From positions 691,361 through 755,360 of the forward strand of contig UESW01004256.1 in NCBI GenBank assembly GCA_900491605.1: DNA of 64,000 nucleotides. The letters are read 5' to 3'. The notes under the pieces are model-generated. The model saw nothing but the letters and a program-made list of their open reading frames with translations, did no database searches and had not been told where the DNA came from. Numbering within the stretch: the stretch's first letter is position 1; every line of letters begins with the position of its first letter. The DNA is from Calamus simplicifolius. Lineage: Eukaryota > Streptophyta > Magnoliopsida > Arecales > Arecaceae. This document shows, in pieces, positions 36,066-48,658 of this stretch. The translations under genes were made by a program, and so were the position numbers.

Positions 36066-39000
36066 TTATAATACAGAGGGGTAGGGATCACCCAGCCGCC
36101 AAATCCAACCAGCAGCATGCTGAGCCATAAATGCTGCTATCCAATCGGCCGCCGAGTTGGCTTCACGGTAGATATGACGAATCCGGACCGAACCAACTCT
36201 CTGTAAAATAGACCATGTGTCCCTGAGAATAGGAATGCTGGGGCCGTAGAAAATATTCTCCTTTCTCAGCCATCGGATAACCGTCATCGAATCACCCTCG
36301 ATAACGAGACGATGAGCATGGAAGTGCTGAGAGGCATAAGAAATACCTGCCCAAGCTGCATAAAGTTCAATCATAGGGACAGAGGGATCAAGGGTACCAA
36401 AACCACCCGCAGCCAGCATATCACCCTGAGGACCACGAATGATAAACGCAGACCCAGCAGCTCTGCCACGGACACTCCCATCGAAGTTGATTTTGATAAA
36501 CCCTGGTGGGGGGGGCTCCCAGGAAATGAAAACCGTATGCCGGTTCGCTGCCGAAGCAGCAGGGGAACCCCAGAGGCCAGAGGATTCAAGACCAACAACA
36601 TGGAAAGCTTGGGCATAATCCGCAGACAAAGATCTGATCCTTCTAACAAGCCGATGTGGAGTGGTAACATCATCAGAGAAGATGAGGTGGTTCCTCGATA
36701 TCCAAATCTGATAAGCCGTGATCGCCCAGAGACCTTGTTTATGCTGGGAAGCCCTCCGGAGATCAAGAAAGAAGAGGGAACATAGGGATCCCGAACCACC
36801 CACATTATAGGAGTAACCCATCATCTGCCAAATCAACCTGGCTCGTGGACATATGAAGATCGCATGATCCACAGTCTCATCCTCCAATCCACACAGAGAG
36901 CAAGTCGGCTGGATAGGCAAACCCCTACGGGAAAGCATGATACTCGTCGGAAGACAGTCCCAAAGAAGCTTCCAGATGAATACCTGGACCCGGGGAAGAG
37001 TAGGAAGCGACCAGATCCAAGCAGCATCCTTCGTGACCAAGGGCTGGGGCCTGAAAACCTTCATAAGATCTCTAAGAGGGGCTTTGGAAAGACAGGATCT
37101 CTGCCAAACTCTAGCATCCGTCGAAGGTCCGGAGGAGAGAGGAATAGATAAAATCCGCCGAGAGAGCTCAACACCAAAGAACCTGATCACTCTATCGGTA
37201 TCCCAAGAAGGGGGATCTAAAGAAATCAAATCCCTAACCTTCATCTTGGAGGGGACATCAATGTTGATAAAAGAAGGCCACTGAGAAAGAGGGAGCTCAG
37301 ATATCCAGGAGTCCTGAATCACATCAACAGAATGACCATCTCCAATCATCCATGTAGTTCTCTTAAGAATAGACTCACCATAATGACAGACCTCCTTCCA
37401 AAAGAAGGAGCACCCCCTGGGCGGCCCAATACACTCCCCAGGCTTCCATTCACCATACCTCGCCCGCATAAGAGAACTCCACATGCATTGCGGCTCCAGA
37501 AGGAAACGAGAAGCATGTCTGGCCAAGAGGGCTTGCCGTCTGATCCTCAGAGATTGGATCCTGAGACCACCTTCCTAAATAGCATACATATCATATCCCA
37601 AGATAATAGATGAGTGCCGTGCCCATCTTGCATGGAGGCCCAAAGGAAGTCTCTAAAGATTCTCTCAATCCTCCGAAGGAAAGTAATAGGGATGGCCGCA
37701 TTCGAAAGCAAATAGAGAGGCAGAGAGGAAAGAACCGATCGAATAATGGTGACTCTGGCCATCATAGATAGGCCGGTAACCTGCCATCCCTCAATACGCT
37801 GACGAACCTTCCTCTCTAAATCAGCAAAGTCAGAGCAACGAGGACGTCTACCGGTCATGGGAATCCCCAGATACATAAACCGGTCAGTCTGAGTAGAGAT
37901 ACCCAGCAAAGAGATAATGGCTGCTTTAATAGACCTGGAAGTCTTCGGGCTAAAGCATATGGAAGATTTAAGATAATTGACCTTCTGACCCGAGGCCTGA
38001 CAATACCGGTGCAGAATAGAATCAACAGAAACCGCATTTCCAATAGAGGCCTGACCCAGGATAATGCAGTCATCAGCAAACATGAGATGAGAGACAGAAG
38101 GACCGCCAACCCCATCCATAAAAGGGACAATCGCCCGATCGCATTGAGCCTGATAAAAAGCTCGGGAAAGATCGTCCGCGGCCAAAATGAACAACAAGGG
38201 GGATAGAGGATAGCCCTGACGTAACCCTACCGAAGACTGGAAAAATTCAGTCAAACCCCCGTTAATAACCAAAGCAAAGGAAGGCCTCTGAATACAAGCC
38301 ATAATCCACTCAATAAACACCCCGTCAAAACCAAACTCCTGGAGAGAGCTTTGAAGAAAATCCCAACTCAGTCTATCGTAAGCTCTCTCCATGTCAAGTT
38401 TGACAGCCATAAGACATCGTCTAGCTGGGGCTCTCTGCAGATCATGCATAAACTCCTGAGTAATAAGGATATTATCCAAGATAGAACGCCCTCTGATAAA
38501 AGCCCCCTGTTCAACAGAAATAATACGGGGAATCACCTCGCAGAGACGGCTAGCAAGAAGGCGGCACAGACCTTATATAAAGTAGTGCATAAGCTGATTG
38601 GCCTGAAGTGCTGAGGAATAGAAGCATTAGTGCACTTAGGCACTAAAGTGATAAGAGTCCTGTTCCAATCCTTAGGAATGAGTTTAGATTGGAAAACAAA
38701 CTGGACCGCCATAACAACCTCCTGCCCCACTATATCCCAATAGTGACGGAAAAAGAATGGAGGGAAACCATCAGGCCCCGGAGCCTTATCCGGACCAAGA
38801 TCCCAGAGAGCACGACGAATCTCCTCCACAGAAATAGGCTTGACCAGCATAGCATTCTCCTCAGAGGAAACTTTCCTGGAATTATCAACCTGAATAACCG
38901 GAGCACCCACAGCAGAGGTCTCAGTCCACCTAGAGCGGAAGAAATGGAGAAGCTGGGACCGAATAGAGTGAATATCATCCAGGACATGTCCCTCATCATC

Positions 39001-40147
39001 GACCAACCTCCGAATCTTGTTAGCAGCCCTTCGACGGAGTGTGACCTGGTGAAAAAATCTGGTATTGCGGTCCCCTTCACAGATCCACTGGATCCTAGAT
39101 CTCTGCCTCCAAAACACCTCCTACTGCCGAAGAAGGGAATGGTGCTGAGCAAGATTCTCTCGCAGAAGGGAGAGATCAGAGTCCAAAAGAAGACCGTCGT
39201 GATCCTCCTTAGCCTGAAGAGCACTGATAGTGGCTTCGACCTGCTCCACTTGTCTAACCAGATCCCCAACCTCCTGTTTATTCCATCTAGACAATCTGCG
39301 GCTGGTCAACAAAAGACGACGAGATAGCCTATAAACAGCATTGCCTCTTACAGGTAAGTGCCAAGTCTGAGAAATGATTGTGCGAGCTGCCGAATGGAAT
39401 GCCCAAAACCGCTCGAATTTGAATTGCTTTCTCTGATGGAGCTCAGCCTCAGTAGATATCAAAATGGGGCAGTGATCAGAGGCGATCCTAGGGAGATGAG
39501 TAACAGAAGCTGCCGGGTACATCTGAGTCCACAGAGCCGAGGCAAGAGCTCTGTCCAATCTCTCCCACACACGAGCAGACCCCTGCCGATTATTACACCA
39601 AGTAAATTGGGGCCCCGAGTACCCCAAATCCATCAGCCCAGAGGAACCAATAAAGGACCTAAATTCATTGATATCAGCTGAGCTAGTAACTCTTCTGCCT
39701 CCCCTTTTCACTAGCCTCAGTGATACAGTTAAAATCACCAGCAATAATAGAAGGAAGACCTCGATCAAGAAGGGAAAGCAGCTCGGACCAAAGGACCCGT
39801 CTCTCCCGGTAGTCCGTACTGGCATAGACTGCCGAAAGGAGCCAGGGATTAGAGGTCCCTTCCTTGACAACAAGGCCAATCTGCTGGTTACAATGATGAA
39901 AAGCTTCAATCGTAACAGCTGGATCACGCCAAATGGCCAAAATACCACCAGACATACCCACAGCCTCCACTGCATAAGAGGACCAAGATCGGGCAATCTG
40001 TCTCCGGAATCGTAGCAAGGTATCCCCCGACAGCCTGGTTTCAAGGAGAACACATATATCAAAATGATGAAGTTGAAGCAATCTACCAAAGGAGGACCGA
40101 AATGAGGGCTTACTAGCACCTCGAACATTCCATAATAAGATCTTCAT
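36066..40147 (-). pseudogene. LINE-2 ORF2: endonuclease, reverse transcriptase, RNase H
   Basis: Starts at 40147 with MKILLWNVRGASKPSFRSSF. Endonuclease motifs include LLETRLSG, YASTDYRERR, IAGDFNCI and, after a frameshift near 39700, RLDRALASALW and ASDHCPILI. An in-frame stop lies at 39121. Reverse transcriptase is split by a break near 38536. It has KAPGPDGFPPFFF, RPISLCTTLYKV, EQGAFIRGRSILDN, KLDMERAYDRLSW, GLRQGYPLS and the catalytic FADDCIILG. After another break near 37550 come the zinc-binding region (CSLCGLEDETVDHAIFICPRA) and RNase H with the four expected acids (NFDGS, ELYAAW, EGDSMTV, REANSAADWIA). The stop is at 36068-36066. The protein nicks target DNA and primes reverse transcription there. 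Confidence 0.92.
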
Positions 40148-41725
40148 AAAACTAACTGAGGTAGAGGGGGCCCCCCCTGGTCCTCATCCATAACATAATC
40201 AGAAAGGCGCCCTACAGACTGGGTGCCACCCTCCGAATAATGTGAGCCATGAGTCTGCAGAGTACCTGAGCTAGGTACAGTTTCTACAGACCTGTGGGAA
40301 TCTACAGTTGATAAGGAGACTGATTCCTGCTCCATAACACCTACAGTGGTGACCTCACTGCCCAGAGCAACAGCCCGACGTCCGGAGGGCTCAGATTTAG
40401 TAGGAGAAGAAGGGATAAGGTCCACTTTACATTTGATATTAGAGCTCTTGCCTTTTCCTTTTTTCTTTTCCACTCTAGTGACTGATCTTGGGGGCAGACT
40501 ATCAATCGGTCTGGCCCGCTTAAGGGGACCCGAACACCCATCCCTGATTTCCACTTGGCCCCCTACATTGGATCCAGATCCCAGAGAGGCAAATGGATTG
40601 GGAGTTATATTGAGAGAAAGATCAGGGACTGCTACCTGATTGATATTCTTCTTCCCAGCAGAGGATACCTTGAAACCGGCACGCACCAAGGAAACCGGCA
40701 CGGCCACTAATCCAGCACTGTTTGTCTCCCCCAGTTGAAATTGAGAAGCCGAGGCACCCAGCAGCGACGCAGGGAGGCGCCTCCGAGCCATCTTCGCCGA
40801 ATCTGCCATCCCTCAGACACCTCCAACGAAGAAGAACCGGGTTGAGGGACAGGGCACGGAGAAGAAACAGGGCGAGAAGGCTTCGACACTGGAGAATCAG
40901 CTGCCGGGGAGGCCTTCAGCACAGACCTCCGTTGACGAATGGCCGCCATCCACGGTCCGAAAACAGGGCCATTGTCATCCTCCTTTGCATCAGACGAAGA
41001 CGCCAGCGAGCAGGATCCAGCCAGATGCAGAGAGCCACACTTGGGACAGATTCCTTCCACCGATTCGAAGATGAATTGCTGCCAAAACGGTCCCTGAGTC
41101 CCCTGGATTCGAGTCCCTGGACGCAGTGGGCGAAGAAGATCAACGCGGACGGCCACCCTGGCAAAGCCGCCTCGGTTCTTCATCTGAGTTGCAGAATCAG
41201 CTCCGAAGAAGCTCCCCGCAGGCTCCGTGATCATCCTAAGAATGTCCTCACGCCAGAACTCCATCGGGAGATTAGGCAGTCTCATCCAAATCAAAGCAGA
41301 GGAGATGGAGTCAGCAGCCGGGAAGAACTCCGATTTCCAGGCTTCCATCCCAATTATCTGGCCATTAACCACCCATGGACGATTAAGAACCAGCTCACAT
41401 GCTCCCGGGTCTTCAAATCGAAAGATATAGCACCGGAATGAGAGGCAGATTGGGACGATAGAACCCGAGATCCCAGCTCTGCGGAATTCCCTGATATAGG
41501 CATCGGCCGGAACCCACCTCATGAAAGAGCGGGCGAGGACTGCCTTGAGCTTCCATTGAGTCATTTCATCTTCCAACAGCGTCTCAGGGACTTGGACGAC
41601 GGCTGGAAAACATGCTTCAAGTGTCGCAACCTCCGCCGGAGAGGGAGACGACGATACCCATTTAAACCCCTGCTCAAATCCCCTTCTGCTCGAAGCCGGA
41701 CCTCCCGCAGCACGATCGGAGGCCA
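40144..41725 (-). pseudogene. LINE-2 ORF1: DUF4283 and zinc-knuckle RNA-binding protein
   Basis: The best start is MASDRAAGGPASSRRGF at about 41725. An earlier in-frame Met lies at 41801. DUF4283 covers roughly residues 40-190 (LARSFMRWVPADAYIREFRRAG, LVLNRPWVVNGQIIG, SALIWMRLPNLPMEFWRED). It is followed by KNRGGFARVAVRVDLLRPL and the CCHC-like CPKCGSLHLAGSC. A frame break near 40760-40800 leads to a Ser/Gly/Lys-rich tail (to 40144) with a basic KKKGKGKSS stretch. The terminal TGA overlaps the ORF2 ATG. Apart from that one break it would be complete. Confidence 0.87.
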
Positions 41726-41846
41726 TAGGGAAAACAGGAGCCTCACCACGATAGCACAGATGAAGCGAGAAACCCAACCGGCGGGGATCGCCGGAGATCA
41801 AGCGGAAGAAACGGCCGGATCCCGAATCTTAAAGCAAAGGAAGAGT

Positions 41847-42108
41847 GCTTTAAGAATCGGCGCATCAAATTCACTGTAGCAAAACCCCTATAACTCCGCC
41901 ACAGCAAAAGGAAGTCGCCACACCTATCGGCCAAAACAGCACAGCTATCGCCGAGGGAGAGCAAGACTTACACGATAGAGCTTTAAGAATCGGGCGCATC
42001 AAATTCACTGTAGCAAAACCCCTGTAACTCCGCCACAGCAAAAGGAAGTCGCCACCTATCGGCCAAAATACCACAGCTATCGCCGAGGAGAGCAAGCCTT
42101 ACACGATA
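41847..42108 (-). repeat. Two 133-bp tandem units in the LINE-2 leader
   Basis: GCTTTAAGAATCGG(G)CGCATC begins at 41847 and again at 41980. Both units continue through TTCACTGTAGCAAAACCCCT and ATCGGCCAAAA to TACACGATA with few differences. They lie upstream of ORF1 at the element's 5' end. Confidence 0.9.
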
Positions 42109-42221
42109 ACAGCAACGAGAAAATCACGAAAATCGTGCGAAAATCGCTCAAAAATCGCCAAAGCAACAGTGAAAATCGTGCGGAAATCAAGACGGACAGA
42201 AGTTCTAGGACCTTCTACTTT

Positions 42222-44727
42222 AACGGAAGGTATTCTCATTTTCATTTCTATATTGTCCGAGTGGTGACACGAATAAACTTTATCTCATCCACCGCGCCGC
42301 CGTTCTCCGCTGTTGGCCATGTCTCCCGCACCAAAGTAGGAATTAGAATAAGTGCCGGATGGTACGCGTCATGGAACAGGCTGGATCGGCCCGTCGTTTT
42401 AAATGCTGGAATGGCGTGGCCGTTGGTTTAACGGTTTCGTGGTTTCCTGTATAGGGTTCCGCGGTTTCAAAGGTTTGTCTGGATTCATTGCCTCAGCTCG
42501 GACACCAAACAGCGTGTTAACGAGGGTTAACCTTGGTCGGGAATTAATGTAGACACGTGTCAGTTGTTGTTCCCGATCGGAACAACTATTTCGCGCCGGT
42601 GATAAGGTTCTTCTGGGAGAACAGCTAAGCCATGGAGGCTTCCGGTTGATAGAGAGTCGGCGAGGCCTCTGGACGAAGCTTCTCGGGAACGGACGACGTC
42701 GCACCTCTTTGATTCTTTTGGCCCCAGCTGTTAATGGGACAAAAAAGACGGGGATAACGTTACGAAAAATATTCCTTGGATTCCGTAAGTTTATTAATTC
42801 CAGATAAGATAGATCTTTCTGAGACGATGCCACGTTATATTCGATAAGTTTGGCTTCTCATTGCAGCCGTGTGTCTCTTTCCATTAGCCAAAATTATAGT
42901 TATCATAATCGAATAAAATTGATCGGTTGAATGGATTAAACCAAAACTCATAAATCAAATTGATTCGATTCCAACATAAAATCAAATGCATAAGATATTC
43001 AAAATATTCCGATCTAATAATCTGATCTAAATTGATTTTTTTATGGTATTAAAGGTTAAAATTTATTATTATGTTATTTTTATTTTTTTATTAAAAAATA
43101 ATTTTTAATATATAAATATATTTAAATTGATGATTTAATCGGTGACGGAACGATTGAATCAGTAATCGGGTTATTGTTGGAGCCAGAAGTTCTGATGGTG
43201 TTTTTCAATAATTTATGATATAGAGACAATTAAATGCAGCATGAATCTCCCTTCCTCAAGGGTGTAAAAGTAAAGGGGAGGGAAATTAAATTATCAATAC
43301 AAGCTTTGCTAAAAAAAAAAAAAAAACTAAAAGAAATGCTGATACATTATACTTGTTAATATAGGCTTTAGAGATGAAATGACTAGATTAATCAATTGCA
43401 TATTTGGAAAAACGTTAGGTGCACAACTTTTAGAATTAGAATGATATTATGCAGATTTAAAGAATCATTAGGAGGCTTGGATAGATATTAAAATTTGAGG
43501 AGTATTTTATAACATGGATTGTTAGGGTCTCGCTTGAGTTGTTGATCCATCTAATCAAGAAAAGGTAACTATAAGTAGTCTTAATTGATGTTGTTGGAAG
43601 GATGTCTCCATTTCAACTGAACTATATCAAAATATTTAATGTGAATTATATTATATTATTTACTATAATATTAATATAATATAAATTATCATAGGTATTT
43701 TTAGTTTTATAGAATTTTAATAAAATAAAATAATATCTCAAATAGGTTTTTTTGTCTAGACTCTTTAAATGAAAGCTTTTTTTAATAGTATTTTATTTAA
43801 TCTTTTAAGTATTTTAAAAGAAATCATAGAAAAGTATTTTATCTTCCAAAAAGCAATGCCAAACGAGGCAAATAATATATAAAGGTGAGTTAACATTATC
43901 ACCTTTCATGTGCTACCAATCTTTTAATAATATATAAAGGTATTAGCGAACAAAATACCATGTTTGTTGAGTGCAAATTAAATTTTAGCTTTAAGATATC
44001 TTGATGAGAAAATTTTGACTCTTAAATGCATTCAAGAATAAGATAGAAAATAATATCAAAAAATGGTAAGATTTTTTTATGATCCTCTCCAAGCTAATGC
44101 CATGTGGATGGTCGATAAAGAATACATGAGCATAAGTGATATTCTATAAATCATATTAAAGGTGTGTCTCAGTATTCAATGAATCTATGTGTTGGTTTAA
44201 GAGTTGGTCAATCATTATTATGGTTTAATTGGTTTAAGGAATAATATCTTATGCACAATAAGGACAGACAAGACATTGTTCCAAGAAAGATGAAAATTAG
44301 GCCAAAGGTTCATACATTGGAGTTACTTTGACGCTTAAAGAGAAATGAATATATTAGTATGTGTTAAAAAAAATGATATTTTGGCATGCAGGATTGGATA
44401 AAATAGAAAGAAAAACATAATAACAAACTAAAAAAAATAAAAATTACACTATTAAATAGATTATAAATATAAATATTTTTTAATTTGATAATTATATTTT
44501 TATAAAAAAACATTTAGATATTTGTGCTGCTAAAGGTAGGAACAAATGAAAGAAAATAAATAATAATTGGATAAAAAATAAAAATAATTATTGATAAGAT
44601 AAATAATCTTTTCTTCAACTCAATCAGTAATTTTATAGAATAAAATTTTGTGCTGTCTGATCATAAACATAAAAATGATTAAAAAAAATTCTAACCTCGT
44701 ATATCAAACATGCCCTTGGTGCTTTTT
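42222..44727. other. Intergenic DNA between LINE-2 and LINE-3
   Basis: 42222-42860 is moderately GC-rich with no recognised domain. A 144-codon open frame on the minus strand (42833-42399) shows no family features and biased composition. 42860-44727 is AT-rich with many stops. I see no supported gene or element boundary. Confidence 0.5.
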
Positions 44728-47323
44728 GTTCAGGGTCATCAGTTTATGCATTACTCTGTACAAAGTATGTGCTCATCTTTTAGCTAGCCTGCTTCGTGTA
44801 TGATTCCCCGTCTTATGTCAGAGGAATAAGGGGCATTTATTAGAGGGCATTCCATCTCGGACAACCTCCTTATTACTCAGGAGTTTATGCATGACCTTCA
44901 GAAAGCCCTAGCCAGACGGTGTCTTATGGCTGTTAAGCTCGATATGGAAAGAGCTTACGATAGACTGAGTTGGGCTTTCCTGCACTGCTCTCTTCAGGAG
45001 TTTGGGTTTGACGAGCTGTTTATTGAGTGGATCATGGCATGTATTCAGAGTCCTTCTTTCTCTCTTATTATTAATGGGAGCCCAACCGAGTTCTTCCATT
45101 CTTCGGTAGGGTTACGCCAGGGGTGTCCCCTATCCTCCCTGTTGTTCATTCTGACAGCGGATGATCTTTCTCGATCTTTCTATCAGGCTCAGCTAGATCG
45201 GTCTATTGTTCCATTTTCAGCAGGAGTTTGTGGCCCTTCTGTCTCACATCTTCTGTTCGCCGATGATTGTATTTTTCTGGATCGGGCTTCTAGTGATAAT
45301 GCAGCTGTTCTTGGTTCTATTCTTCAGAGTTACTGCCAGGCTTCGGGTCAGAAGGTTAATTTTCTTAAGTCTTCCATTTACTTTAGCCCGAAGACCCCCA
45401 GATCAACCAGAGAAGCTATCACTAGTATGTTGGGTATCTCTACTCTAACTGATAGGTTTATGTATTTGGGGATCCCCATGACTGGTCGACGTCCTCGATG
45501 TGCTGACAATGTCGATCTGGAGAGGCGTATTCGTCAGCGTATCGAGGGGTGGCAGGTCACCGGCTTATCTATGATGGCTAGAGTTACCATTATCCGGTCG
45601 GTTCTTTCCTCCCTTCCTCTTTATCTGCTTTCAAATGCGGTCATCCCTACTACCTGTCTTAAGAGGATTAAGAGATGTTTTAGAGACTTCCTATGGGCCT
45701 CCATGCAAGATGGGTGTGGTCTCCACCTTTTATCATGGGATAAGATTTGTTTGCCACTTCAAGAAGGGGGCCTTGGGATCCAATCTCTGATGGTCAGGCG
45801 TCAAGCTTTATTGGCTAGGCATGCAGCGCGTTCCTCCTTGAGCCGCAATGTATGTGGAGTTCTTTAATGAGAGCAAGGTATGGTGATTGAAAGTCCGGGG
45901 AGTATAGAGCCGTCCAGGGGGTGTTCCTCCTTCTGGAAGGAGGTGTGTCAGTATGGTGACTCTATTTTGAAGAATATCTCTTGGATGATTGGTGATGGCC
46001 TTTCCATTGATGTAGTTCAGGATTCTTGGATCTCTGAGCTCCCTCTATCCCGGTGGCCTTCTTTTATTAGTATTGATGTTCTTTATGATCTGAGGGTTAA
46101 GGATTTGATTTCATCTGATTCCCCCTCTTGGCACACCCCTACTGTGACTAGCTTCTTCGGCGATGAGCTCTCTCGCTAGATTCTCGCCATTCCTCTTACT
46201 TCCGATCCTTCGACGGATATTAGGGTATGGCAGAGATCGTGCTCTTCTAGGGCCCCTTCTAGGGACCTTATGAAGGTTTTTAGGCCCCAGGCCCAGTGTA
46301 TTGAGGATGCAGCTTGGATATGATCGCTCCCTACTCTTCCTCGGGTTCAGTTATTTATTTGGAAGCTATGGGGCTGTCTTTCGACTAGTGCTCTACTCTC
46401 CCGTAGGGGTGTGTGCCAATCCAGTCGATATGCCCTTTGTGTGGTTTGGAGGAAGAGTCTACGGATCATGCTATTTTTATATGTCCTAGAGCCAGGCGGA
46501 TATGGTACTCGATGGGTTATTTTGGTACAGTGGAGGCTTTGGGTTCCCCGCGATCTCTCTTTCTTCATGATCTTCACAGGGCCCCTCAGCATAAGCGTAG
46601 TCTCTGGATGGTTACGGCTCATCAGATCTGGATATCTAGGAACATGCTCATCTTCTCGGAGGATCTTATTTCTTCACATCGACTTATGCGGAGGATTAGA
46701 TCAATGGCTGCGAACTACGCCTAGGCTTCTCTTTCGGTTGGTTCTGACAATTCTGGCCTCTAGGGATCCTCTGCTGCTTTGGCAGCGAATCGGTATACGG
46801 TTTTTATTTCTTGGGAGCCCCTTACCATGATTTGTCAAAATCAACTTTGATGGGAGTGTCCGAGGTAGATTTGGCGGTTCTGCTTTCATCATCCGTGGGC
46901 CTCAAGGAGATATGTTGGCAGCAAGTGGTTTCGGCACCCTAGATTCCTCTATTCATATTACTGAGCTTTATGCTGCTTGGGCATGTATTTCTTATGCCTT
47001 TCAGATTCTTCAGGCTAATAGGTGTGTTATTGAGGGTGATTCGATGGTGGTCATTAGGTGGCTGAGAAAGAAAATTTTATCTGAAGCCCCTACTATTCCT
47101 ATTCTCAGGGATATGGTTCAGGTACGGCACATATATCGTGAAGCCAATGCGACGGTTGATTGGACGGCAGCTTCAGTGGCTCAGCATGCTGGTTATTGGA
47201 TTTGGAGACAATGTGACACTTGTTCTACTATTTTGCAGCAAATCTTGTATTTCGATATATCTGAATTGTGTCGCACTAGACTAGTGTAACCGTTCGTTTG
47301 TAACCAAAAAAAAAAAAAAAACC
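44728..47323 (+). mobile_element. LINE-3: 5'-truncated L1-type LINE
   Basis: Similarity to the other two LINEs begins abruptly inside the reverse transcriptase (ATCAGTTTATGCATTACTCTG, the RPISLCTTLYKV region). It continues to a 3' end with a 17-base A run at 47307-47323. ORF1 and the endonuclease are missing, typical of incomplete reverse transcription. I could not find a matching target duplication. Confidence 0.88.
44735..47289 (+). pseudogene. LINE-3 ORF2 remnant: reverse transcriptase, zinc-binding, RNase H
   Basis: Reverse transcriptase reads open at 44887-45867 (KLDMERAYDRLSWAF, GLRQGCPLSS, the catalytic FADDCIFLD, GWQVTGLSMMARV). Frame changes follow near 45860 and stops near 46178 and 46320. 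The zinc-binding region is at about 46413-46500 (CPLCGLEEESTDHAIFICPRA). RNase H reads 46831-47289 after a stop at 46828-46830, with NFDGSVRG, ELYAAWACI, EGDSMVV and REANATVDWTAA. It is nonfunctional because of truncation and breaks. It lies convergent with the USP gene. Confidence 0.88.
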
Positions 47324-47559
47324 GAGTACAATACTGCTGTAGATGGTTAAAACGAACGTCTTGGTGAAAGATTAAAAATAAAATAAAAAGGGAAAGATTT
47401 GCTCAAACATACACAAAAGTTATGATAATTAAAGCTTCAACCGATGATTATGGTACAATATGTCCAAAGTTACAATCTCCAAACCATCACATAATATTTA
47501 TCCACACACAGTTATATATACATGAAAGTTAAAAGGAATCCAGCACTGCTATAGAGTGC
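47324..47559 (-). other. USP gene 3' untranslated and flanking DNA
   Basis: About 236 bp between the USP stop codon and the LINE-3 poly(A). It is AT-rich, and a canonical AATAAA on the minus strand is not evident. Confidence 0.5.
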
Positions 47560-48424
47560 TCAATGCTTGGGCCTTTTGGCGATCAAAACAGGGCACTTCA
47601 CATTTTGCGCACAGTGATTGCTCACGCTTCCCAGAAACGCCCTGCAAAATTTATGAGACGAGAGCTCATCTCAGCAACAATTAATCCATCGAAACACATA
47701 ACCTACCACGTTCTCGCGACGACAATTTTGCTGTGATTTTGTCATGCGAAATTGAGATTTGAGAAGGTGATACATGGGAGGAAATAATCCAGTACTTTAC
47801 CTCTTAATCAGACCGTAACCATGGCTTCCCATCACCAACATATCAGCTCCCAGCTTTTCCACCACCTCACAGATCACGTCCCTCGGATCTCCAGTCTCCA
47901 CCCTCGTCTCCACCTTCACCTGTGTACATCGAGATCAAGATCAAGATCATCATCATCATCAGTACCGGCCATCACCAAATGGACGGCTAAAGAAGTCCCC
48001 ACCAAAATTAAAAAAAAAAAAAAACCAACTGCTACATTGGGGTAATCGGCGCAAGTCCTCTTGGCCTTCTCCATGACCGATTCCGCCGCCGCCTTGCCGT
48101 ACCGGTCCACGGCTGCCATCACATCCGAGGAAAACAAATACCCTAAAGATCACCGTTAATTACGAAAAAGACCATCAGACGGAGACGAAATTAGGCCTCG
48201 GGTCCGAGCCCAAACCCCTTTTGCTTACCCGTTCCGTCCATCACCGGGAAGAGGACGCGACACTGCCGGGAGTGGAGGAGGATGAGTGTATCCTTGCGAT
48301 CATCGACCTCCTCCGCCGCCTCCGCGGGTGGAGACACCACGTTCTGGAGGCACCAGGTGAGAGCGTACGTGCTCTCGTCCCCCTCGTCCACCGCCACCAC
48401 GATCCGCCGCCCCCGCTCCGCCAT
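47560..48424 (-). CDS. Universal stress protein A-like protein, four exons
   Basis: Exons on the minus strand are 48424-48229, 48142-48036, 47919-47801 and 47641-47560. All introns are GT-AG (86, 116 and 159 bp) and frame is kept throughout, giving 167 residues, a normal length for a single-domain plant USP. The start at 48424 gives MAERGRRIVVAVDEGDESTY, the usual first strand with the nucleotide-binding Asp. Exon 1 ends in FPVMDGTG. Exon 2 has YLFSSDVMAAVDRYGKAAAE and exon 3 VETGDPRDVICEVVEKLGAD. The ATP-binding signature G-x2-G-x9-G-S spans exons 3-4 (GSHGYGLIKRAFLGS), ending CPVLIAKRPKH. Family members bind ATP or AMP and act in stress and hormone responses in the cytoplasm. The exact role is unknown. 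It appears intact and is the only host gene I can support. Confidence 0.9.
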
Positions 48425-48658
48425 CGCCGCCTGGAATCTCCGCCTTAGAACCCCGGGAATATCTACGTCCGAGAACTTGGACCTCGGCGTCGTTGCTCGA
48501 GACCTCCAGCGGTTGAGCAGGACTTATGGTGGGGCGGAGACCCTGGTTTCGGTAAACCGGTTTGAGAAAAATGGGGGCCGTCCGCAGTTTCTTGGATTTA
48601 TTCTCAACGATGCCCTCGCTTGTTTCGTTAATTACGTGGGAGGGAACTGATTTTTTAT
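48425..48658 (-). promoter_or_regulatory. USP 5' untranslated region and proximal promoter
   Basis: About 235 bp of GC-richer sequence upstream of the start codon, before MITE sequence begins. I see no convincing TATA box within it, so the transcription start may lie close to or inside the MITE. Confidence 0.4.

Larger units (their letters stand above)
35982..42208 (-). mobile_element. LINE-2: full-length L1-type LINE
   Basis: 6227 bp on the minus strand. It is flanked by a 13-bp duplication GACCTTCTACTTT (35969-35981 and 42209-42221). It ends in an A-rich tail, visible as T runs at 35982-36000. The leader holds two 133-bp tandem units. ORF1 and ORF2 overlap by four bases. A few frameshifts are present, but most domains read through, so it is younger than LINE-1. 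Confidence 0.93.

Noticed and set aside
42399..42833. Minus-strand 144-codon open frame between LINE-2 and LINE-3
   Set aside because: No recognisable motif, no intron pattern, odd composition. Kept as unassigned intergenic DNA.
47821..48650. Plus-strand open frames over the USP gene
   Set aside because: They are shadows of the minus-strand exons, which have consistent splice sites, frame and family motifs.
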